The notes below the pieces were generated by a model. That model did not search any database, was not told where the DNA came from, and was given only the letters and a program-made list of their open reading frames with translations. A program made the translations under genes and the position numbers. A stretch of DNA of 64,000 bases from Tubulanus polymorphus (lineage: Eukaryota > Nemertea > Palaeonemertea > Tubulaniformes > Tubulanidae), in the NCBI RefSeq assembly GCF_964204645.1, contig NC_134025.1, positions 26,008,001 through 26,072,000 of the forward strand, read 5' to 3'. This document shows positions 48,601-58,718 of this stretch, one piece after another. Every line of letters begins with the position of its first letter. Positions within the stretch are counted from its first letter, which is position 1.

Positions 48601-51494
48601 TCGACTAGATCGACTCGAGCGCTGTGATCCATTAGCGTCTGCACCACATCAGTATGACCCATTTCACACGCTCGAAACAATGGCGTATGTTTCAGTAGAT
48701 CGGTACTGTCTATTTGTGCTCCGTTATCGAGTAGAAGTTTCACGGTTGATGCGTGACCGGACAATGCAGCGGCGTGAAGAGCTGAATAGATATATTAGAA
48801 AATGATGCAGTCATTTAAATTCTTAATCGAATGAATATTGCATGAATTGGAAAAGTTAACAATTGCATTAACAGTTTAATCAAGGTGTTTCAATCAAGCT
48901 AACTATGGTTATCTTCTATTCTAAATCATAGAGAATGATCACCAGGGACTGTATTAACCATCAGGTGAGTTAACCCCCTGATAAGTTGGGTGAAATCTCA
49001 CAATTTTCATTAATTCATTGTAGGATTCTTGCAGAATTCTAAACTAGTCTCTTCGACATACATTAATAATACCAGTAGTGTACATTTGCCCTCACCTGAA
49101 GCACCATTTTTGTCAACATTTTTTATATCTACTTTCTCAGTATACTTCATCCACACTGTTAACACTTTATCGGCACCTTTACTACACGCCCACATGAAAG
49201 CTGTTCTTCCATCTACATCAGGCTCATCGACTATTTTATCACTTTTGAGGAAGATCTCTGCAGTTTCCTACAACAGAAATTTGCATTATTTACATCGAAT
49301 TTAACAGACAACCTAATTGTTATACTGCCGACATAAGTGCAGTGTAAAATAGCTAGAGAATTTTACTAAAATAGAGACAAGAAAACCATTCTATTTCAAA
49401 AGCTCAGATGATGTCTTAAGGAAAACAAAGATTTAAGGAAACTTACAGCATAATTGTTCTGCGCCGCATAATGTAAAGCAGTAGCACCATTTGAATCAGA
49501 ACTTGCATAGTCAGCACCTCTTGCTAGTAACATCGCAACCACACTTGTATGCCCTATGTATAGATTTAAAAAGGAGACATGAAAATATTTCACAAAATTC
49601 TAACGACTAGGAAATTGATATCACCAAGTTTACAAACCTAACACAGCAGCCCAGTGAAGGGGTGTACGAAACATGTTGTCTAATGCAGAAACATTACATT
49701 TCGGAGTCAAGGTCTAAAAATTAAAAATCGTAATTCTTGAAATGGAGACTACTTTCAAGAGTTTAAGGGCAGAAACTAAGATTTCCATATCATAACTCAC
49801 TAAAACATCAACAATGGCTTCGCTTCCTTCAGCAACTGCTAAATGTAATGCTGTTCTACCTTCGTAATCTTGCCAATTTATTACACTCGGAGCAACTTCC
49901 TACATAGAAAGAAAACAAATTCAGTAAGTCGAGATATTAAAGTGTATATTCATGACAGGGTTTGCACAGCTCTCACATAAAAATTAATGACTATTTAACA
50001 CAAATATCACTTTTCATGTCTGTACACAACCTCGTTGAAAAACTTACAAGTAATAATTTTACGCAATTAACAGCCTGGTGGTCATGGCAACTCGCCGCCC
50101 AGTGAAGAGGCGTTTTTCCTTCTGTATCCGGAATTCCGATATTAGAATCTTGTTTTAGCAGCATTCTCATATGATCTAAATTCCCATACGATGCACTCCA
50201 GTGTAAAGCAGTCCTCTAGATAAATGAAGTATCCAGTTTAGTGTTCTAGTATCATCATTTTTGCATCGTTTACAGGACAACTTACTTTCATATTGTCTTG
50301 ATCATCTACTTCTCCGGGCATAACGTACTTCAGCAAAAGGGCTAAACATTTTGAAGCCTTGTGTCTTGTACATAATTGCAAAGCAGTTTGACCTTCAAGA
50401 TCTTTTTCTTTCCATTCAGAACCTTTTGATAGCAACAACTTCATCAGCCGATGGTTACCCTGTTTAAATAATAATTAAATGATATATTTCATACATTTTT
50501 TCAGTTAACTTCTCAACAACAAATACCTTTGGTTCTGGGCAAACCATTAGCAATGGATAGGTATAAACTGTGAGCATCACGCCACCTTATTGTTCATTCT
50601 ATTTTTCTAACATACACAATATAGGCCTACTCATTAAGCAAAATTCACCTTATGAGCCGCCCAATGTAAAGCAGTTCGTCCTCCTTTATCAGTTTTATCT
50701 ATGAAACAGCCAGCTTTGATGAGAATTTCCGCACATTCTAATCGATCAGCCAGAACACAGTACATCAGAGGTGTTCGACGAAACTGATCTCCAATATCAA
50801 TTTCTCTTGGATGGCCTGTCAATTGCACAACAGTAGACATAACGGTAAACACATTTGTTTGGAATGAATGAGGGGTGAAGACAACATAGTCAAATAATGA
50901 ATTCACAAGATAGTGTGTGTTGGTAGTGTTTGAAAATCTGAAAACTACCTCCAGAAAGATAAGCATCAAAGTATTTTCAAGAATGTACATTTCTTGGCTT
51001 TAAGCTGTAGCAGTTCTGAGACAGAAAAAACTTACTGATTATGAATTTTCCGAGTGTATTTTTATCCCCATTCACAGCAGCTGCGTGTAACTGCGTAATG
51101 AACTGATTTGCCAGCTTTGTTTTTGACATATTCAAAGCAGCTTCGCTGTCCATCTGAAAATACATATCAGCTATAATGTATCCTGTGAGACATACTTTGC
51201 CGTTTTCTAAAACGCTGGGATGTGTCAACCTTTGAAAGTCAGGGTCAAAGTATCTTAGATTTAGGGTCGAGAATCTGAATTCCATAGGCTTACTACTGTA
51301 TTGATCATCATTATTCATGTAAGGTTGGTTAGGATTAGGGATAAGGGTTAGGTCGAAATAGTGATCATTTGCCGATGATTTGGATTGTATCCGCGTAGGC
51401 TTAATATTGGCAAAGCCAAAAGTATTCACTTTTGCATTCAATTCGATTTACTCACTCTACTCAACATTCCTGGACGATGGCCAGCAGTAGCCAT
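45688..51494 (-). CDS. INVS: inversin (nephrocystin-2)
   Basis: Inversin is an ankyrin-repeat scaffold of the ciliary inversin compartment. It shifts signalling from canonical to planar-polarity Wnt and is needed for left-right asymmetry in vertebrates. Exons: 51494-51456, 51153-51036, 50815-50649, 50459-50286, 50215-50048, 49899-49801, 49713-49638, 49553-49447, 49267-49096, 48781-48493, 48258-48162, 48059-47953, 47763-47554, 47470-47186, 47107-46970, 46873-46767, 46373-46287, 46189-46028 and 45767-45688. They total 2,682 nt, or 893 aa (human 1,065). Ankyrin repeats fill about residues 30-570 (for example RTPLMYCVLADRLECAEIL, TPLFRACEMGHTDVVQTL, RYTPLDYALMGEHHAV). IQ motifs follow at about 574-588 (KVQSYFRGYRVRK), about 693-705 (split over two exons) and about 733-750 (TIQLAWRKYCR). 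The C-terminal part is shorter than in vertebrates, mainly in the region between the IQ motifs. Starting at 51494 gives a short N-terminus of 13 residues from its own exon. Exon 13 uses a GTCAGT donor. Confidence 0.95.
45778..45857. repeat. 41-bp tandem duplication in the last inversin intron
   Basis: A 41-base unit starting AATGATAGATTTATCAC occurs twice head to tail, at 45778-45818 and 45819-45857, with no differences over the shared length. It starts about ten bases upstream (in the gene's sense) of the final exon's acceptor, so it duplicates sequence near the branch-point region. The perfect identity suggests a recent event. Confidence 0.85.
46440..46740. repeat. possible interspersed repeat in an inversin intron
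   Basis: The intron 46374-46766 contains a tRNA B-box-like word on the minus strand (AGTTCGAGTC at 46481-46490). It also has a CA-rich AGACAGACACACACACACA tract near 46686-46706, of the kind found at the tails of invertebrate SINE and RTE-type LINE copies. The two signals point in opposite directions, so the exact element and its borders are unclear. Confidence 0.3.
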
Positions 51495-52060
51495 TGTTAA
51501 CAGTCAGTAGACTCCCTTAGTCTTTTTCACTGATTTAGCGTGTGTAAGCCGTTTTCTGTGTAATGTACCACCAACAGACGTCAGGACCAGTAGTCCCAGG
51601 TGGCTGCCGTTCTTTTGTTTTAACAATTCACATTCAGTGAACAAAAAATTATCGTCAACGACATCGATCCAGATCAGCAATTGTGAATAAGCCAAAGTAA
51701 CAATTTTGAGTTCGCCATCTAATAAGGGCCAATTTATCAGTTTTGAAAGAATTTATTTTGGATCATTTTTTTACTTCCTGGTTTTGGTTGTCAACGGGGT
51801 TAAATCTCATACGCGAAAGGAACATTCTAGAAAACACGGAAATGAAATAATGCGTTAAACCACGGACACGGATTATCAACAACTATCGCACGATTTCGGG
51901 CGGGCCGGGGATCAATAACCACCTCATCACACGTGAAGATTTTATTTTCTACCTGCTACAATTACGATACGATTAAGAAATTTGTCCGGATAACTTATGT
52001 AAATTGTTGCGCCTGGTCCTTCGTCAAGGAAAGAAAAGATCCATGGGAGCGGCGAACGAC

Positions 52061-52078
52061 TCCGGTCCGCGGACCGGA
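52061..52078. promoter_or_regulatory. 18-bp perfect GC-rich palindrome
   Basis: TCCGGTCCGCGGACCGGA is identical to its reverse complement. It lies in the CpG-rich patch about 570 bases upstream of the inversin start. It could be a dimeric transcription-factor site, but I do not recognise the factor. Confidence 0.5.
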
Positions 52079-52552
52079 TGGCAATCTTTCCAATCCAGGA
52101 ATTTTTATTTGGCCTGACTCTCCAGTTATATATTTTTTCGATATTCACTTCACCCAAGCCATATTCATACCGGTCAAATACTGGCTAAGGTAGGCCTAAA
52201 CCGTAACCTAGAAAAATCTTCAAACACTTTAAATAGACTATTCAAACTCGCGAATGACGAGCATGTTGGTGTTTTGCCCATACACGCATATCAGCCCGAC
52301 CGACCGCACAGTGACCAGTGTCTGACCGGCGTATAGACACTATACTCAGTGGCATACGTATATGTTAGAAAAAGGTGAGTAAATAATGAAATACAATCGT
52401 TTGAATCCAAAACATTAATGTGCACAGGTTGCCGGTTTCGTTAGATTCAACTTAATGAATTCAAACTAAAGATATACAAACTCTCCAACTATTAATGAAC
52501 TGTTCCACGTTAAAACTGTATACATTCATACGTGGAGTTATATCGTGATAAG

Positions 52553-52572
52553 TTATCGCGATATCGCGATAA
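52553..52572. promoter_or_regulatory. 20-bp perfect palindrome TTATCGCGAT/ATCGCGATAA
   Basis: These 20 bases are exactly self-complementary and contain TATCGCGATA, with related TATCG words nearby on both sides. It lies between two divergent promoters and could be a regulatory site or a small cruciform. The binding protein is unknown. Confidence 0.5.
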
Positions 52573-53207
52573 TCAAAGCGTTTATATCGATCAAGTCTAC
52601 AAACTAGTCAGCAACTGTTGAAGATGAGATTTTATTTGTTGTTTTGCCATTGCAGCTCACAATGATTCTGCTCCGCCGGGGAGCATTTGATAACTCTAAC
52701 CAAATTATAGGTAATCTCCAATGTCATCCGTGATATTGATGATAACTGTAGACTACTTTGATCCTTTCAATCATGGAATTCGTTTTAGGGTCCATGTTTC
52801 AACTTAGGACATTTCAACTACACTAAATGATAAAAACTGGATTCTTGATGGCTACCCCCACATGCATATCATTTAAATATCTATTGAAATATAAAATTCA
52901 TTCATTCATATCCTCAGTTGGCTATTGGCCAAGAGGATAACTACAGAAAATGATCAATCGTTATGGAATATCGTTTTTGAATTCAGAAATTATTTCATCA
53001 AAATCCAGGATGAAAAATGAATGTTTTATATGTTTATTCACATTTAACGATGATCGCGCCGTTAAACGTATTTTCATAAACATATGCGACGACTAAAAAG
53101 GATCGTCTGATTTCTGCGGTTACATTATCGTTGTTCTGATACTGGCTTTTAGTGAATAGTAAATCAGTGAGGCACTGATGATTTTCTGGTGAGTTTCTGG
53201 TCGGTGA

Positions 53208-53241
53208 GAGCATGGATTCTTCGTTTTTAGAGTCCATGCTC
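53208..53241. repeat. 12-bp stem hairpin upstream of the fucosyltransferase
   Basis: GAGCATGGATTC (53208-53219) and GAGTCCATGCTC (53230-53241) are inverted copies with one mismatch around a 10-base loop. The function is unknown. Confidence 0.55.
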
Positions 53242-53817
53242 TAAGTAACCGCCATCGTGGTTTTCGTACCAAAAGTTTTGAACTATGATGGACGCGCTTG
53301 TTAGCTTTTCATTGTTCAAACATACGCGATATTGTCAGACTATTTATCAATATACCGTCGGTCAACATGATGGTGGTGTTATTTTACAGAAATCACGTGT
53401 GACGTTTGTATTTTCATACCGCAACGCAGGTATATATAATACATTAAATCGAAATATACGGGCCACATAAAAGTCCAGGTTGTCAATATATATAGTTGGA
53501 AATTACCGGTAAAAATATATATCGGTTATTGAACTCTAAATTTGATTCGCACAATCGGACTGTGACGGCTGTGACAGAAATGTATTGGTATAAAAGACAA
53601 AAAATATCGTATGTTGCAAACAAAAAGGGATCTGGATTACAAGGGTCGAACTCCATCACACGCTATGTTACAATTATTTTGACACCTGATTTTTCTAACC
53701 GGATAAAAGTACTTAAAAGAGCAAAAGTCCATAGGCAAATTCACAAGGAATAAGCGAGGAGATATCGTACTTTATTCTTATTCTTGTCATTTCTCTTAAA
53801 TTTTCAGGTGCCGGAGT

Positions 53818-54879
53818 ATGCAAGGAAGAATGGGCAAGCGACTCGTTCCATTGTTCACCGTCTTCTCGTTATTTGCCATTATCGGTATGATCGGGTATCT
53901 ACGAATAATTCCCCAACGCCAAGAAGCGTATCGTCTTGAAACATCTGACTTAAATACTGCTGCAGCCAAAACAAACGCCCGTACAGAAATGACAATCGAA
54001 ATGAGTGGTAGACTTGGAAACAATATGTTCCAATATGCGGCCCTGCTCGGTATCGCCAAAGCAAGAGGCAATATTCCAGTGGTTCTCAACAAAGGCAACG
54101 AGTTAAGGGTAATATTTAATTTGTCGGCCAAGTTACTATCGGATAACGAATACAAACACCGAATTGGATATAGTAAAGATAATTACGTAGAGAATTGCTG
54201 CCTCTATAATCCGAATTTAATGAAGAATATTCCGATAAAAGGAAAATTCGTATTAAAAGGATTTTTCCAGAATTGGAAATACTTCCATCCGCATGTGTCC
54301 GAACAGTTACGCCGAGAATTTACATTTCGGAAAGTGATCGTCGACGCCGCAAATTCGTTCATCTCATCATCCAGTGCAGGTTTTAAACGAGAAGTACTTT
54401 ATTTTAATAAACAAGCAAATTACGTGAAATCTTTGCGGAAAAGAAAAACGCGTTCAGATAAAGTAACATACGTAGGTGTACATGTTCGTCGTGGGGATAT
54501 TACTAGCCACTATTACATAGAAGCTGGTATGAGGCAACCGACTATGGATTATTTCAAAAAAGCGATGGCGATAATGGAATCGTTGTATGAAAACGTTTTT
54601 TATTTAGTATGCAGTGATGATTTGGATTGGTGCAGGAACAAATTCGGCCACATGAAAAATGTTGCCTTTTGTCCTGGTAAGGATCGTGTGGTCGACATGG
54701 CGATACTATCGCATTCAAATCATTCCATCCTGACTGTTGGATCGTTTGGTTTTTGGAGTGCCTTTTTGGCCAATGGAACAACCACATACTTCGGAAGCGC
54801 GCGGGCTCCTGGCTCTAGTGTTGATGTGGTTTTTAGTTACGCCCAATATTTCATGCCGAAATGGATCAAAATTCCATAA
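53818..54879 (+). CDS. GT11-family alpha-1,2-fucosyltransferase-like enzyme
   Basis: This is a Golgi type II glycosyltransferase predicted to transfer fucose from GDP-fucose to galactose in alpha-1,2 linkage, as FUT1/FUT2 do. It is one uninterrupted coding exon of 353 aa (human FUT2 343). A short basic cytoplasmic end is followed by a signal anchor (residues 9-29) and then the lumenal catalytic domain. Family motifs present are GRLGNNMFQYAALLGIAK (64-81), the nucleotide-sugar-binding HVRRGD (222-227), YLVCSDDLDWC (262-272) and HSILTVGSFGFWSAFLANG (302-320). Possible N-glycosylation sites are Asn101, Asn301 and Asn319. The ATG lies ten bases after a TTTTCAG acceptor, so the gene has a spliced 5' UTR, an arrangement also known for vertebrate FUT1/2. 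The acceptor sugar cannot be read from sequence, because GT11 genes are often expanded in invertebrates with varied specificities. Confidence 0.92.
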   Translation: MQGRMGKRLVPLFTVFSLFAIIGMIGYLRIIPQRQEAYRLETSDLNTAAAKTNARTEMTIEMSGRLGNNMFQYAALLGIAKARGNIPVVLNKGNELRVIFNLSAKLLSDNEYKHRIGYSKDNYVENCCLYNPNLMKNIPIKGKFVLKGFFQNWKYFHPHVSEQLRREFTFRKVIVDAANSFISSSSAGFKREVLYFNKQANYVKSLRKRKTRSDKVTYVGVHVRRGDITSHYYIEAGMRQPTMDYFKKAMAIMESLYENVFYLVCSDDLDWCRNKFGHMKNVAFCPGKDRVVDMAILSHSNHSILTVGSFGFWSAFLANGTTTYFGSARAPGSSVDVVFSYAQYFMPKWIKIP

Positions 54880-57800
54880 TCCTCGAATCTCAATATCTAC
54901 TTACGTCCACAATAAATATTTGCTTTACTTGAAATATTTACTATGTATTTGTACATTCTACAATACTAGATGATATATACATTTCGCAGCCAGAATGCAT
55001 GTAATTTATTGCAAATCCAAAGAATGTTAAAGATTTTTCTATTGTTATTCAAAAAGATCTATCGTATTTTGTATATATTTTACATAAGTACTATTTTGTT
55101 AAATTCGGGGACGAATCTATGATGACGAGCATTCTCGATTCGAGGGTAGGGACCTCATAACATACCCAGAGAATTAAAACTTTCAAATATTCGCTAAAGA
55201 AGTGAAACCATAAGGATACAATGCTACATTTTATATTTCATTTAGCGTGATCAAAACCGGGGATCTGAACCGCCGCGTTATTCAGTTAAGAACCGAATAC
55301 ACAGCCGGTTCAAACTTCGAGAAAATGGAACAATTGTTTGTCGTTAATTTCAAGGTTCATGCGTAGAGGAATTCGGAGTATCAAACAATCAGTCCAATTA
55401 TACATATATTTTGATCTGAAACAGGTACCGTTCGGCTATTTTCAATAAATCGCACTTTATGTGCGGCCCGCTGCATACAACTAACCAGTTATTGCTTTGG
55501 CTCAAAATTTAGTGTCACGAATACATCGATTGATTTCTCTGGTACTGGACATAATGACTCAGATATCCGACGTCAGCAAAAGATATTAGATTATTTTATG
55601 TTCATTGTTGAAAACGACTTGAAGAGACGGGTTGAAATCGATCGGAACATGTAGATGAAATCTATCTTTATAATGGAGATTTGTGTTTCTTATAACCTAA
55701 CTATCTGCACTCTTCATGAACTCAGCTTCTACCAAAACGCTGACGTTATTACAGCAATCAATACTGTGACTCAAGACCCTCTGGACGCTAAATTAACGAA
55801 AGGTTTTCTAGAAAAATTATTCCACCTCGGGATAAGTTGGGACCGCTAAAATCGGTCAGAGGTACCGGTAAGCGAACTCCGAGGTTAAGGTAGAACAATT
55901 AGTTGTCCATGTCCGAGTAAGCTGAGAGTTTACTGTTTTTACCCAATATATTATCAGATTGTTACGGTTCAAAAGAAATACAAAAAAGAACAACTTTGCT
56001 ACGGATGAACATTTATTCGTCGTGCCAGAAGTACCAAAAAGTAATCAATAATGGCATAGAGTCTAATTCGTTTTTCGATTCGAATGATTATGTATATAAC
56101 AATTATATTTTGACACTCGATAGGAAAAAATGCAAAAATTTACACAAAATAGTGACATGCAGCAGAAGTGATAAACAAACTTCAATGTGAAGTGAAAAAC
56201 TCCTAATGCGCTTTGAGCTTCAACTTTTTTTCGCTTATTCAACAGTAATAAATCTATCAGATAATCAACAATAAATCAATGGGGCATTCATTAAGTATGC
56301 ACACTGTCCAACGCCAAGGAAAAAAGTATAAATTTCTCATTGAATCTCGGGCTTCTTTCCCATTCATGTCGTATATATAAGATACTGATAGGAACGCTCA
56401 GGAATTGACGATTTTATTTTATTTTTTGTATATTAATCATGAGCCAAGGAAGGGTATGCTAGATTTCAAGAAAATTAAATTAATTTTCTTCATTAGTTTT
56501 TGGATACGTGTATTTCGAATTCATTTACAATGCGTCTATGTAGTTTTCTGGCTGATCAGCTCAATGATCGTTCATTATAGAATACGCCTAACAAACCATT
56601 ACTATAAAATCTAAATCATTTCCATGGATGTAATTAATCAACATTTATTGGCAAAGAGTTGATCGGTTATGCAATATTTTTGATTCAATGTGTGATTCAC
56701 CCGCCAATCCAGAGATCAAATATAATGCTAAGTACATTCACAGATCACACACGTAAATAACATTGAATTTTGCATAGCTAAAATATGGATAAAAAACCAA
56801 TAGACTGGGAATCTGAAGCTTGGAACAGCAGACAAAAATTTGATGACCAGAAATGTTCGAAACGAACAGGTTAAGAGTCTAGGTGTAGTAACCAGTTTCA
56901 TATTAGTCTGATATTTTAGTGCAGGCAAAATGGCATTTATCACAAAACCGCTCCCTACACCCATATATGTAAGAGGAGAGTTCATAACCAAACAGCATCG
57001 GAAAAACAACTTTTGGATGAAAACATTATTTCGACAAGTACATCTACTAATGATCTTAGGTGGCTAGAATTATTACATCATTGATATTATCACCGATGAA
57101 TACTTACTTACATCTCTATCACAATAAGTTCATGGCAGTTTTTATGCCATCTGTACAATTTTGATTACTATAGTGACAAACCTGGGCAAGTCTTCTCAGA
57201 AACATGAATAGCCTACAAACATTCTATACACATGTGTGTTATATACGATTTTATTTATACATACACGTCAATTCGAAACGAGTGAATTAACAAAATCTAA
57301 AAAAAAAGAAGAAATTACTTCACTTTTTTGGATTCCATCAAAAAAGATCTCTGTTAATAGCAATTGAATTATGACATAAAACCGTTTTATTGCTTTACTA
57401 TAAATACAATGTAACTTTAAAAGTACATGATGAAGTATAAAAACTGCTCTGGACACAACACACAGATCAGTTTATCCGCAAAATATTCAACTGTTTGTGC
57501 ACGAGAAATCTTGAATAATTCATCGAATTAAAGCGATTCGTTAACTATAGCGACAATGTGAATAACAAAGAAACAGTCTATCTAAAAATCAATCATTGTC
57601 AACCACACAATACATACAGATTGTCCGATAGCTTGATGCAAAATTTCCACACGATTAATTAAATAATCGATAATCATTGATAATCATTATTCGGTCATGA
57701 TGATTTTGAAAGCGATTTGATGTAAAAACGATTAACATATCATTTCATCAGAACAAAAGCGTTCAACAAAATCATTCCTCACTCTCGACTTTCCATCTCC

Positions 57801-58718
57801 AACATTCACTCATTCACTGACATACAACATCCATGCTAGTGAGCCTAATGAAAACTTTCGAAACAATTTGGCAAATAGTAAACATCAATTTTCCCTAAAA
57901 ATCACATTAGATAGTTGGCCGCTAAGTGATGCACTGCAGTTTGCTTCAGCCAAAGCCTATATGTAATTTAAGAAATAGCTTATTTTTTACATACTCTCAT
58001 TTGTCCATCCAACATCTATTTGAGCACCACAAACACACGTATGAAATACAATCGTATGATGATCTGGCGATCCAGCACCAAAAACAGCAATTAACACAAT
58101 TAGAGTAGTTTTTATCATCGCAAATTATTATGCACTTTCATAACCAAAGGTGTAAATCAAAACCTACATGTAAGAGTTATGGTGAATGTTAAGTAATTTG
58201 ATACTCAATATTATACAAAAGAATGAATAAATCTAAGGTATTTAATCTAAGTCATTTCTGCTGAAGTTGGAGCAAAAAGTGCCATAAACTGAATTGAAAA
58301 TCAATGCCAAAATGCTGAAAATAATGAAATAATAATAATGCTGAAATAAGAGGACGCTAAAACACCCGTAGAATTGGCTCACTTCTAATGTGGTATTTCA
58401 TTCAGCAGAGTTTGATGGTACCAGTCACTAATGAGAAAAGGTACTGGTAGTGATTCAAAATTTTCAGGTACATGGTATTATTATATATACGAACAATCCT
58501 ATGAAAGCAGATCTGTTACTTTATACAACAACAGTGTAACGTGAGAGTTGATTTGAGATTAATTTGGAACATCATGACAGGTGTACAACCATTGGCTGAA
58601 GCGTGCCAGTGTCTCGGTGTACACCGCGTATAATCCAGGCCGCAGTGAACAGACGTAAGTACAACAACTTATCACAGAAATTTGCTGGTAAAACCTTGCT
58701 GAAACAATGCACGTCCAT
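54880..58718. other. convergent spacer, no gene seen
   Basis: This 3.8-kb, strongly A+T-rich stretch between the fucosyltransferase and the MyTH4-FERM gene shows only short, unrecognised open frames. The right part is probably the 3' UTR of the MyTH4-FERM gene. A small tandem repeat of GATAATCATT lies near 57670-57690. Confidence 0.5.
54911..54916 (+). terminator. poly(A) signal of the fucosyltransferase
   Basis: AATAAA begins 32 bases after the stop codon in A+T-rich sequence. It would give a very short 3' UTR. Confidence 0.6.

Larger units (their letters stand above)
51495..53807. other. head-to-head spacer between inversin and the fucosyltransferase
   Basis: This 2.3-kb divergent promoter region contains a G+C- and CpG-rich patch at about 51880-52090 just upstream of inversin, the best promoter candidate for that gene. 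Two perfect palindromes (52061-52078, 52553-52572) and a hairpin (53208-53241) lie here. A splice acceptor at 53806-53807 shows that the fucosyltransferase has an upstream 5' UTR exon in this region. I see no coding exon. Confidence 0.5.
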
